Made by a program: the position numbers and the translations under genes | Shown: piece by piece, positions 6,047-12,718 of the stretch | Layout of the letters: every line of letters begins with the position of its first letter | Numbering within the stretch: the stretch's first letter is position 1 | Notes under the pieces: generated by a model | Seen by the model: the letters and a program-made list of their open reading frames with translations, nothing else | The model's database searches: none | Told to the model about the DNA's origin: nothing | Source: Defluviitaleaceae bacterium | Lineage (GTDB): Bacteria; Bacillota; Clostridia; Lachnospirales; WRAX01 | Assembly: GCA_009781815.1 (NCBI GenBank) | Contig: WQVB01000014.1 | Location: forward strand, 1 to 13,393 | Direction: 5' to 3' | DNA: 13,393 nucleotides

Positions 6047-8680
6047 ATGGATACAAAATACAACCCAAAAGCCGTGGAAGATAAGCTTTATGCCCAGTCT
6101 CTTGAAAAGGGCTATTTTAGCCCCAAGGTAGACCAAAGCAAAAAGCCCTACACAATCATGATGCCTCCTCCAAACATCACCAGCCGCCTCCATATGGGGC
6201 ACGCCTTTGAAGGTACGATTATCGACGTGCTAACTCGCTTTAAGCGTATGCAGGGCTACAACGCCCTACTTATGCCAGGCACAGACCACGCGGCAATCGC
6301 CACCGAGGTAAAGATTGTTGAAGACATGGCAAAAGACGGCGTAAAGAAAAGCGACCTAGGTCGTGATGGCTTTATGGAGCGTGCTTGGCAATGGAATGAT
6401 AAATATGGCAACGAAATTATAGAGCAAATCAAGAAGATGGGCATATCTGCCGATTGGAACCGTGCTAGATTCACCATGGATGAGGGCTGCTCTAAGGCGG
6501 TGGTTGAGGTTTTTGTTCGCCTTTACGAAAAAGGGCTTATCTACCGTGGTGAGCGTTTGGTAAACTGGTGCACAAAATGCAACACCTCTATCTCTGATGC
6601 GGAAGTGGAGCATGAGGATAAGCAAGGCGGCTTTTGGCACTTTAAATACCCTATCAAAGGTATGGATGGTGAGTATGCCACATTTGCCACAACCCGCCCA
6701 GAAACCATGCTGGGGGACGTAGCCATAGCCGTTCACCCTGATGATGAGCGATACAAGCATCTTGTTGGCAAGCTTGCCATTATGCCTATTTTAGACCGTG
6801 AAATCCCCATTGTTGCCGATAGATATGTGAAGATGGATTTTGGCACGGGGATGGTTAAAATCACCCCAGCACATGATTTTAATGACTTTGAGCTGGGTGC
6901 AAGGCACAACCTGCCAAAGATAAACATAATGAATGACGACGCAACAATAAACGAAAGCGGTGGGGCATATCAAGGCCTTGACCGTTATGAGGCCCGCAAA
7001 AAAATAGTTGATGAGATGGATGGTCTTGGGCTTTTCATAAAAAAAGAAGATATCACCCACTCCGTTGGCACTCACGACCGCTGTAAGGATGTTGTAGAGC
7101 CTTTAAACAAGCTTCAATGGTTTGTGAAGATGGAAAGCCTTGCAGCCCCAGCCCTTAAAGCCTATCAAGATGGCAACTTAAACATAGTACCACCTCGTTT
7201 TGGCAAGGTATATACCCATTGGCTTGAAGATATAAAGGATTGGTGCGTTTCTCGCCAGCTTTGGTGGGGGCATCGTATTCCCGCCTATCATTGTGGGTGT
7301 TGTGAGCATATCACCGTTGCGAAAGAGCCTCCAGCAGCTTGCCCAAAATGCCAAAGCACAAACCTAAAGCAAGATGAAGATAACCTTGACACATGGTTTT
7401 CATCGGCCCTATGGCCTTTCTCTACCCTAGGCTGGCCTGGTGAAGATAGCGAAGATTTAAAATATTTTTACCCAACAGATGTGCTATGTTGCGGCTATGA
7501 GATACTATTTTTTTGGGTTATCCGCATGGTTTTCTCAGGGCAAGAGTTTATGGGGGAGCTACCCTTTAAAGATGTGCTTATCCACGGCATGATGAGAGAT
7601 GAGCAAGGTCGCAAAATGTCAAAATCCCTAGGCAATGGCATTGACCCGCTGGACATTGTAGAGCAATATGGCGCAGATGCCCTACGCTTCTACCTTTCTA
7701 CAGGCAACAGCATGGGTAATGACCTGCGTTTTTATATCGACAAGGTAGAGGCTGCCCGTAACTTTTTAAACAAAATTTGGAATGCTTCACGCTTTATTGC
7801 TATGAATGTTGGTGAGGGTGATATTCCGACTCTTGATAACGTGATGGATAGCCTAACCACGGCGGATAGGTGGATAATCTCTAAATGCAACGCCACTATA
7901 GCCGAGGTAACCCAAAACCTTGATAATTATGACCTTGGCCTTGCCGCCCAGAAAATAAACGACTTTGCTTGGGACGAGCTTTGCGATTGGTATATAGAGA
8001 TGGTAAAATCTCGCCTTTATAACGCAGATGACCCTACAAGGCCAGCTGCCATCGCCACCCTTTGCCACGTGCTAGAGGCAACCTTAAAGCTGCTCCACCC
8101 CTTCTCTCCCTTTATAACCGACGAGATTTTCCAAAGCTTTGGCTTTGGGGAGAGCGTGGTGGTTGCAAGCTGGCCAATAGCTAGTGATGCTCTAAACTTT
8201 GCCAAAGAGGAGCAAGATGTGGAGCAGATAAAAGAGGCTATCAAAGCCATTAGAAACCTAAGGTCAGAAATGAACATACCCCCCTCTCGTAAAGCAGCGG
8301 TGTATGTTGTGGCTAGCAACCAAGCTGTTAGAGGGGTTTTTGAGGCTGGAAGCGGTCATATAGTGGCTTTAGCATCAGCATCTGAGGTTATAGTGCAAGA
8401 TAATAAAACTGGCATAGATGACAATGCGGTGTCTCTAGTTGTGGCTTCCGCTGAAATTTTTATGCCGCTGGCAGATTTGGTCGACTTTGACAAAGAGCGT
8501 GAGCGTCTAACAAAAGAAATCAAAAAGCTTGAAGATGAGGTGGCAAGGGTAGCGTCAAAGCTTGCAAATCAAGGCTTTTTAAGCAAAGCAAAGCCAGAGC
8601 TTATAGAAGAAGAACGTGCCAAAGAGGCGAAATATAAAGAGATGCTGGCGTTGGCACGTGGTCAACTTGCATCATTGTAA
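6047..8680 (+). CDS. valS: Valine--tRNA ligase
   Basis: Charges tRNA-Val with valine and edits misactivated threonine; a cytoplasmic class I synthetase. The 877-aa length is normal. Motifs are HMGH at 49-52 (HIGH motif), GTDHAAIATEV after it, and KMSKSLGNG with KMSKS at 523-527. The CP1 editing domain with TTRPETMLGDVA and HDFNDFELG lies between them. Zinc-type Cys clusters occur at NWCTKC and at CGCC…CPKC just before the DNLDTWFSS segment. Residues about 807-877 form the C-terminal coiled-coil arm (FDKERERLTKEIKKLEDEV) typical of ValRS. The approach to the first motif reads NITSRL where NVTGxL is usual. AGGAGG (6036-6041) sits 5 nt before ATG 6047 and overlaps the dcd stop. No T-box leader is visible upstream of dcd, unlike many Firmicutes valS genes. 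Confidence 0.98.
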   Translation: MDTKYNPKAVEDKLYAQSLEKGYFSPKVDQSKKPYTIMMPPPNITSRLHMGHAFEGTIIDVLTRFKRMQGYNALLMPGTDHAAIATEVKIVEDMAKDGVKKSDLGRDGFMERAWQWNDKYGNEIIEQIKKMGISADWNRARFTMDEGCSKAVVEVFVRLYEKGLIYRGERLVNWCTKCNTSISDAEVEHEDKQGGFWHFKYPIKGMDGEYATFATTRPETMLGDVAIAVHPDDERYKHLVGKLAIMPILDREIPIVADRYVKMDFGTGMVKITPAHDFNDFELGARHNLPKINIMNDDATINESGGAYQGLDRYEARKKIVDEMDGLGLFIKKEDITHSVGTHDRCKDVVEPLNKLQWFVKMESLAAPALKAYQDGNLNIVPPRFGKVYTHWLEDIKDWCVSRQLWWGHRIPAYHCGCCEHITVAKEPPAACPKCQSTNLKQDEDNLDTWFSSALWPFSTLGWPGEDSEDLKYFYPTDVLCCGYEILFFWVIRMVFSGQEFMGELPFKDVLIHGMMRDEQGRKMSKSLGNGIDPLDIVEQYGADALRFYLSTGNSMGNDLRFYIDKVEAARNFLNKIWNASRFIAMNVGEGDIPTLDNVMDSLTTADRWIISKCNATIAEVTQNLDNYDLGLAAQKINDFAWDELCDWYIEMVKSRLYNADDPTRPAAIATLCHVLEATLKLLHPFSPFITDEIFQSFGFGESVVVASWPIASDALNFAKEEQDVEQIKEAIKAIRNLRSEMNIPPSRKAAVYVVASNQAVRGVFEAGSGHIVALASASEVIVQDNKTGIDDNAVSLVVASAEIFMPLADLVDFDKERERLTKEIKKLEDEVARVASKLANQGFLSKAKPELIEEERAKEAKYKEMLALARGQLASL

Positions 8681-8850
8681 TTTAGTGAGTTTTGTGCCTT
8701 TAGTGTTAAAGTTTAAATAGTGCTAGTGAGTGAAGTGAGTGAAATTATCATTTGCACTTGACACAAATTGAGATGGTGTGAGGGAGTGGGCAAAGTGGAC
8801 CGACATCCCTTATTCGTCATTAGGCTTGTAGCGAAACGAACCTAAGTGTC

Positions 8851-8946
8851 GTCATCCCGTGCTTGACACGGGATCTATGTGGTTTAGTGCATACCCAACT
8901 AAGCCTGCCCTTCTCCAATTAGATCCCGTGTCAAGCACGGGATGAC
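8851..8946. repeat. Perfect 27-bp inverted repeat, type B palindromic element
   Basis: The arms 8851-8877 and 8920-8946 are exact reverse complements over 27 nt with a 42-nt spacer, the same plan as the type A element (32-bp arms, 44-nt spacer). Each arm folds on itself: ATCCCGTG, loop CTTGA, CACGGGAT. Relative to type A the loop is identical and two stem pairs are changed on both sides. The spacer carries CCCAACTAAGCCTGCCC (8894-8910), the near-exact reverse complement of the type A spacer core. Confidence 0.95.
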
Positions 8947-8965
8947 CCCGCATCGGAGTGCGGGG
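8946..8965. repeat. GC-rich 7-bp hairpin abutting the type B right arm
   Basis: CCCCGCA (8946-8952), loop TCGGAG, TGCGGGG (8959-8965). It runs into GGGCAGGCT (8963-8971), which is also complementary to AGCCTGCCC in the spacer (8902-8910), so alternative pairings are possible. There is no U-tract, so it is not called as a terminator. Confidence 0.8.
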
Positions 8966-9122
8966 CAGGCTGGAGTTTGATGTTTTTTGGTTTCGTTACA
9001 AGGCTGTTGCGGACTTGTTTCACTTAAAGCCAAGTTTCGCTTAAAATCGGGATCAGCTGAGGGCATCAACCTACAGATCCACAATGACGAGCTTAAGTGA
9101 TTGGTAAATTGGAACGATGTGT

Positions 9123-9139
9123 CCCGTGCCTGACACGGG
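9123..9139. repeat. Decayed solitary type B arm
   Basis: CCCGTG-CCTGA-CACGGG has an intact 6-bp stem but a one-base loop change (CCTGA instead of CTTGA) and lacks the GTCAT outer end. It is followed by ATCT as in full arms. Confidence 0.8.
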
Positions 9140-9174
9140 ATCTCACTAGCATGGCATACAACCTAGCATTAGGA

Positions 9175-9222
9175 GGATCCCCTCCCTTTCTAGTCTGAAT
9201 AATTCAGGAAGGAAGGGGATCC
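9175..9222. repeat. Imperfect 17-nt inverted repeat upstream of folC
   Basis: GGATCCCCTCCCTTTCT (9175-9191) pairs with AGGAAGGAAGGGGATCC (9206-9222) at 15 of 17 positions around a 14-nt loop. It runs directly into a type A-like sequence (ATCCTGAATCAAG) from 9219. Confidence 0.85.
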
Positions 9223-9275
9223 TGAATCAAGTTTCGCCCAAAGAGCAGGGCTCAACCTAGGGTTCAGGATGACAT
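9219..9275. repeat. Type A-like arm split by an internal insertion
   Basis: ATCCTGAATCAAG (9219-9231) and TTCAGGATGAC (9263-9273) together resemble one type A arm in which about 30 nt separate the TCAAG loop from the distal stem. ATCCTGAA/TTCAGGAT still pair as an 8-bp stem. The inserted part begins like CAAGTTTCGC, also seen at about 9032-9041. Confidence 0.65.
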
Positions 9276-9323
9276 TGTCGACGCTAGATGGCACAAACTC
9301 TCTATTTTGACTGGAGAATTATT

Positions 9324-10634
9324 ATGAATTTTGAACAAGCACAGGCCTATCTATTCGCCAGTTTTGGAGAGGGTCGCAAAAAGGGGCATGGGGCACTTTT
9401 GCAAGCCCTAGCAGCCTTTGGCAACCCTCAAGAAAAACTAAAAATCATCCATGTGGCAGGCACCAACGGCAAGGGTAGCTTTTGCAAGCTTATGGCAAGC
9501 ATTTTGCACGCTAGCGGGCTTAAAGTTGGGGTTTTTACCTCCCCTCATATGGAGGTTTTTAACGAGCGGCTCACAATAAACGATGCCATGATAACCGATG
9601 AGGATTTTACAGCCATTATGGGGCATATAGCCCACATAAGCAGCCAGATGTTTGATGGGGGCGATAGTTTCTCCTTTTTTGAAATATGGACGCTTTTGGC
9701 CTTTATATATTTTTACAAAAAAGAGGTTGACATCCTCCTGTTAGAGGTTGGCATTGGCGGCAGGCTAGACAGCACCAATGTTATTACCTCTCCCCTGCTT
9801 TCCGTCATCATGTCTATCGGGATGGACCATATGGCTCTTCTCGGCAACACAATTGAGGAGATAGCGAAGGAAAAAGGCGGCATAATCAAGCCGAACCGCC
9901 CCGTAGCCCTTCATGACGACCAAGCCCTCGTAGGCGGCATTTTTAACCAAATGGCAGATGCAGCAAAAGCTAAGCAATACCTAGCAAAAGGCATACTCAT
10001 CACCTCTTTAGAGATGGGTGTTGATGGCTCAAGCTTTGTAGCCCACCTGCCTGATGCACCTCCCTTGCCTATCACCCTAGGTCTTGTGGGTGATTATCAA
10101 GTAGAAAACGCCAAAACAGCCCTTGCGGCCTGCATAGCTTTGAGAGACTTGGGGCTTAACATCCAGATAGAGCATATACAAAAAGGCTTAAAAAACGCCA
10201 AACACCCTTGCAGGATGGAGATTGTAAAAAGCAACCCTCCAATAGTCCTTGAAGGCTCTCACAATATGCAAGGGGTGGCAGCCTGTATCAAAAACATGAA
10301 GGCTCTATTTCCTAATCAAAGCATCACCCTTTTGGTGGCGGTTTTGGCGGATAAAGAGTTTGATGAAATGATAAACGCCCTAGCGGCTATAGCCAGCAAA
10401 ATAGTTTTTACCAAGCCTGTTTATGATTTCAAGGCAGCTTCAACACAGGCTCTAGCAAGCTCTCTTAGAAGTTTTGATGGGCAAGTTTTTTTAGAAGATG
10501 ATTGTAGCAAAGCATTAAAAATAGCTAAAGATATAACATGCAAAAATGGCGTGATACTATGCACAGGTTCGCTATACCTGGCGGGAGACATACGCCGAGT
10601 TTTAAAACAAGAAGGGGGAGGCAAAGCCATATGA
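9324..10634 (+). CDS. folC: Folylpolyglutamate synthase (FolC; possibly also dihydrofolate synthase)
   Basis: ATP-dependent Mur-ligase-family enzyme that adds glutamate to folates, retaining them in the cell. The 436 aa fit the family. Motifs are the P-loop GTNGKGS at 46-52, TSPHMEVFNERL, LLEVGIGGRLDSTN, IGMDHMALLGNTIEEIAKEKGGIIK, GDYQVENAKTALAA, and the C-domain opening with PCRMEIV then LEGSHNMQG (the usual form is DGAHN, so Asp→Glu and Ala→Ser). Start: ATG 9324 has GGAG at 9313-9316, 7 nt upstream, and gives MNFEQAQAYL, the normal N-terminus. An in-frame ATG at 9288 would add 12 residues without a ribosome site and overlaps the repeat region. The stop TGA shares bases with the next gene's start (ATGA). 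The valS-folC order is common in Firmicutes, here separated by repeats. Confidence 0.95.
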   Translation: MNFEQAQAYLFASFGEGRKKGHGALLQALAAFGNPQEKLKIIHVAGTNGKGSFCKLMASILHASGLKVGVFTSPHMEVFNERLTINDAMITDEDFTAIMGHIAHISSQMFDGGDSFSFFEIWTLLAFIYFYKKEVDILLLEVGIGGRLDSTNVITSPLLSVIMSIGMDHMALLGNTIEEIAKEKGGIIKPNRPVALHDDQALVGGIFNQMADAAKAKQYLAKGILITSLEMGVDGSSFVAHLPDAPPLPITLGLVGDYQVENAKTALAACIALRDLGLNIQIEHIQKGLKNAKHPCRMEIVKSNPPIVLEGSHNMQGVAACIKNMKALFPNQSITLLVAVLADKEFDEMINALAAIASKIVFTKPVYDFKAASTQALASSLRSFDGQVFLEDDCSKALKIAKDITCKNGVILCTGSLYLAGDIRRVLKQEGGGKAI

Positions 10635-10792
10635 TAGATTTTCAAAAAGAGCTTAAAAAATATGCTCCTGTTTTAGAGATAGACAATATTGAAGGTGAAA
10701 TCGCCCAAGTTGGCGATGTGGAGGATATTGTAGAGCTGTTGCAACACCTATCCGCCAAAAACAACGCAAGAGGTAATGCTGATGAAGATTGA
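10631..10792 (+). CDS. Small acidic protein of unknown function between folC and the TPR gene
   Basis: A 53-aa frame beginning MIDFQKELKKYAP. The start ATG 10631 overlaps the folC stop (ATGA), with GGGAGG at 10616-10621 nine nt upstream; its end overlaps the next gene by 11 nt. The sequence is highly acidic in the middle and end (EIDNIEGEI, VGDVEDIVELL, NADED) and looks helical. No signal peptide, Cys pair or membrane segment is seen. I do not recognise the family. The strong ribosome site and overlaps on both sides argue that it is a real, translationally coupled gene. An in-frame upstream start at 10538 inside folC is not supported by a ribosome site. Confidence 0.75.
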   Translation: MIDFQKELKKYAPVLEIDNIEGEIAQVGDVEDIVELLQHLSAKNNARGNADED

Positions 10793-12155
10793 TAGCACTC
10801 TACACAGCTTTGCAGTTAGGTTTTCAAACAAATACTACAACATAGGTCTAAAACACGCCAACAGCGGCGATATGACAATGGCCATAGCCTTTTTAGACCG
10901 CTCCATCAGCATAAACAAGAAAAACACACTGGCTAGGAATTTGCTTGGCTTGTGTTATTATAACGTAGGCAGAGTAGGAGAAGCCCTAAAAGAGTGGATA
11001 ATCAGCTCTAGCTACAAAAAAGACGATAACCACGCCCAAAAATACCTAGAAGCTATAGAAAACAACCCCCTCTTGCTAGAGAGGTGCTCTGAAGGGCTGG
11101 CAAAGTATAACGAGGCCTTGGCATATGTTCATCAATCTAGCGAAGATCTAGCATCCATTTGCCTTAAGCGAGCTATAGACATTGTGCCTAATTTTGTTGA
11201 CGCTCTAAATTTACTCGCCCTTTGCCACCTTAAAAGTGGCGACAGGCAAGGAGCATCTGCCCTTGTGGAGAAGGCATTGGCTATAGACAAGGGCAACAAA
11301 GCATCACAAAGATATTACAAAGAGCTGTTTAAGAGAGACTATGTGCCTCAAAAGAAAACCGCCCAACAAAAGCCAGCGACAGCGGGTGCGTCAAAAACAA
11401 AGCAAGACGCCTCAAACAAACCGCAAGAAACAAACCCAAACCCTTTTGCTTTAAGAGCTGGCAAGCCCCTCTCCAAAATATCAACTTTTTCTAGCATTAT
11501 ATATGCTGTTGTAGGCATGGTTATCATGTTTTTGTTTATGCATTTGTTGATTTTCCCTGGCATGTTGTCTGATAGAGATGAAGAGATTTCAAATCTAATA
11601 TCAGGGCAAGCCGCCCAAGAGCAAAGGCACGCAGGGGTAGTGCATGGCCTAAACCAAGATATACAAGACCTTGAAGAGCAAGTAGCCAACCTTATGCTAG
11701 ATAACCAAACAGAGCATGATGCCTTTTTGAGCCTCCAACACCAAATATGGACGCAAGAGGCAGCAACCCTTCTTGAAGGCGGCCAGCCAGCTCAAGCCTT
11801 AATCAGCCTTGATCAAGTAGACGTTTTACGCCTGCCTGAAGACTTGATGGTGCTATATGCCCAAACCCTTCAAGCCGCCATACCCCTTGCAGAGCAGCAT
11901 TACAACACCCAAGGGCAAGCCCTTTTTAACGCAGGCAACTTTGAAGATGCACGCATAGCTTTAGAGCGTGGCCTAGACCTTTCCACGCCCGCCAGCAACG
12001 TAGGCGGCAACATATTATATCTCTTAGGGCGTATAGCTGAAAATGACGAAGACATACCCTTAGCTATTTCCCATTATCAAGCCCTTTTGGATGACTTTCC
12101 AGCATCACCAAGGGCAAACGCAGCAAGAAACCGCCTAAGTGCAATACAAGAATAG
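10782..12155 (+). CDS. Membrane-anchored tetratricopeptide-repeat protein
   Basis: A 457-aa protein with four parts. Residues 1-185 contain TPR-like helical repeats (YYNIGLKHANSGDMTMAIAFLDRSISINKKN; LARNLLGLCYYNVGRVGEALKEWIIS; ALNLLALCHLKSGDRQGASALVEKALAI). Residues about 190-230 are a Lys/Gln/Ala/Pro linker. Residues about 236-259 are one hydrophobic segment (IIYAVVGMVIMFLFMHLLIF). Then comes a coiled coil at about 263-306 (DRDEEISNL, LEEQVANLML) and C-terminal TPRs at about 325-457 (ALFNAGNFEDARIALERGL; IPLAISHYQALLDDFPASPRA). The N-terminal TPRs are probably cytoplasmic and the C-terminal ones outside, but topology is inferred. ATG 10782 is favoured over ATG 10776 because AGAGG (10769-10773) is 8 nt away. 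A scaffold role is only inferred from TPRs; no enzyme motif is seen. Its stop codon lies in the left end of a fold-back repeat. Confidence 0.85.
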   Translation: MKIDSTLHSFAVRFSNKYYNIGLKHANSGDMTMAIAFLDRSISINKKNTLARNLLGLCYYNVGRVGEALKEWIISSSYKKDDNHAQKYLEAIENNPLLLERCSEGLAKYNEALAYVHQSSEDLASICLKRAIDIVPNFVDALNLLALCHLKSGDRQGASALVEKALAIDKGNKASQRYYKELFKRDYVPQKKTAQQKPATAGASKTKQDASNKPQETNPNPFALRAGKPLSKISTFSSIIYAVVGMVIMFLFMHLLIFPGMLSDRDEEISNLISGQAAQEQRHAGVVHGLNQDIQDLEEQVANLMLDNQTEHDAFLSLQHQIWTQEAATLLEGGQPAQALISLDQVDVLRLPEDLMVLYAQTLQAAIPLAEQHYNTQGQALFNAGNFEDARIALERGLDLSTPASNVGGNILYLLGRIAENDEDIPLAISHYQALLDDFPASPRANAARNRLSAIQE

Positions 12156-12279
12156 ACCTGCTCCGAAACCTTGCTGAACCAATTTTGGAGCGACAATCGC
12201 TTTTTCAGTGGCTTTTCTGAAAAAGCGATGATAGCGTTAAGTGAAAAAAATTGTGTGAAGCAGTTTCGGAACAGGCCTA
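12153..12279. repeat. ~127-bp fold-back (MITE-like) inverted-repeat element
   Basis: The ends 12153-12169 and 12263-12279 are inverted repeats matching at 15 of 17 positions (TAGACCTGCTCCGAAAC against TAGGCCTGTTCCGAAAC). Inside, 12196-12208 (ATCGCTTTTTCAG) pairs perfectly with 12217-12229 around an 8-nt loop, and GCTGAACCAATTTT pairs partly with AAAATTGTGTGAAGC between them. The whole folds as one long hairpin. TA lies at both outer ends, as expected for a TA-target element, but this could be chance. An overlapping small hairpin AGCGA-CAA-TCGCT followed by TTTT (12189-12205) could act as a weak terminator for the TPR gene. There is no coding capacity. Confidence 0.8.
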
Positions 12280-12306
12280 ATAATCCCCAAAAATGGAGGT
12301 AACAAA

Positions 12307-12669
12307 ATGGAGAAAAAAACATCAGTATTCGATCTTAACGAAAAAATGGCAGCCCTTGTTGCATATTCTTTCTTTTTCATCACAGGCATAATGGTTCTCG
12401 TTATGGAAAGAGAAAATAAATTCGTTCGCTTTGCCGCTTTGCAATCTATCGTCTTTTTCATCTTAATGGCATTAGTAGGCACCACAATAGGGGTTTTATC
12501 CATCATCCCCATTTTGGGTTGGATATTTAGGGTTGTAGGCAGCTTTATCGCAATCGTTACGGTAGCCACATGGCTCTTCCTCATGCTCACAGCCGCAGTA
12601 GGTAAAGCCATCAAAATACCCATAATCGGTCAAATCTGCTGGAACCACGTTCATAAAGAAAAGAAATAG
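12307..12669 (+). CDS. Small integral membrane protein, DUF4870/Tic20-like
   Basis: A 120-aa protein with about three hydrophobic spans: about 14-33 (ALVAYSFFFITGIMVLVM), about 42-70 (ALQSIVFFILMALVGTTIGVL, IIPILG) and about 73-96 (VVGSFIAIVTVATWLFLML). The first two are joined by the charged loop ERENKFVRF. The pattern of a first helix with ITG, a charged E-x-N-K-F-V-R-F loop and then an AxQS helix is what I recall for the DUF4870 (Tic20-like) family; its function in bacteria is unknown. There is no signal peptide. ATG 12307 has GGAGG at 12295-12299, 7 nt upstream. It lies 28 nt after the fold-back element, which separates it from the TPR gene, and is followed by a strong terminator. Confidence 0.8.
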   Translation: MEKKTSVFDLNEKMAALVAYSFFFITGIMVLVMERENKFVRFAALQSIVFFILMALVGTTIGVLSIIPILGWIFRVVGSFIAIVTVATWLFLMLTAAVGKAIKIPIIGQICWNHVHKEKK

Positions 12670-12680
12670 GTACATAAAAC

Positions 12681-12714
12681 AAAAAACAGCCCAATTGAGC
12701 AAGGGCTGTTTTTT
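12681..12714. terminator. Bidirectional intrinsic terminator between the DUF4870-like gene and eno
   Basis: The perfect 12-bp stem AAAAAACAGCCC (12681-12692) / GGGCTGTTTTTT (12703-12714) has a 10-nt loop. It ends in a U-run on the + strand and, because the other arm is A-rich, also on the - strand. It lies 11 nt after the stop of the + strand gene and just past the eno stop, so it serves both convergent genes. Confidence 0.95.
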
Positions 12715-12718
12715 GTTT

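Larger units (their letters stand above)
8823..9004. repeat. Outer imperfect inverted repeat enclosing the type B element
   Basis: GGCTTGTAGCGAAAC (8823-8837) pairs with GTTTCGTTACAAGGC (8990-9004) at 13 of 15 positions. The pair encloses the perfect 27-bp inverted repeat and the following GC hairpin, so the element is nested and may extend over about 8820-9004. TTAGG…CCTAA (8820-8845) also forms a small local hairpin. Confidence 0.75.
8681..9287. repeat. 607-nt gene-free region of nested palindromes between valS and folC
   Basis: No reading frame here is credible; a 61-codon frame on the - strand (8899-9084) only translates the repeats. From left to right: an unremarkable AT-rich 130 nt with GTGAGTGAAGTGAGTGAA; a type B palindromic element with an outer inverted repeat (8823-9004); a 7-bp GC hairpin (8946-8965); a decayed arm copy (9123-9139); a 17-nt imperfect inverted repeat (9175-9222); and a type A-like arm interrupted by about 30 nt (9219-9270). 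I found no tRNA, terminator with U-run or riboswitch. Confidence 0.85.

Noticed and set aside
8758..8790. TTGACA at 8758-8763 as a -35 box for folC
   Set aside because: No acceptable -10 sequence lies 16-18 nt downstream, and it is more than 500 nt from folC.
8899..9084. 61-codon reading frame on the - strand in the valS-folC gap
   Set aside because: It translates the palindromic repeats; no ribosome site or protein-like pattern.
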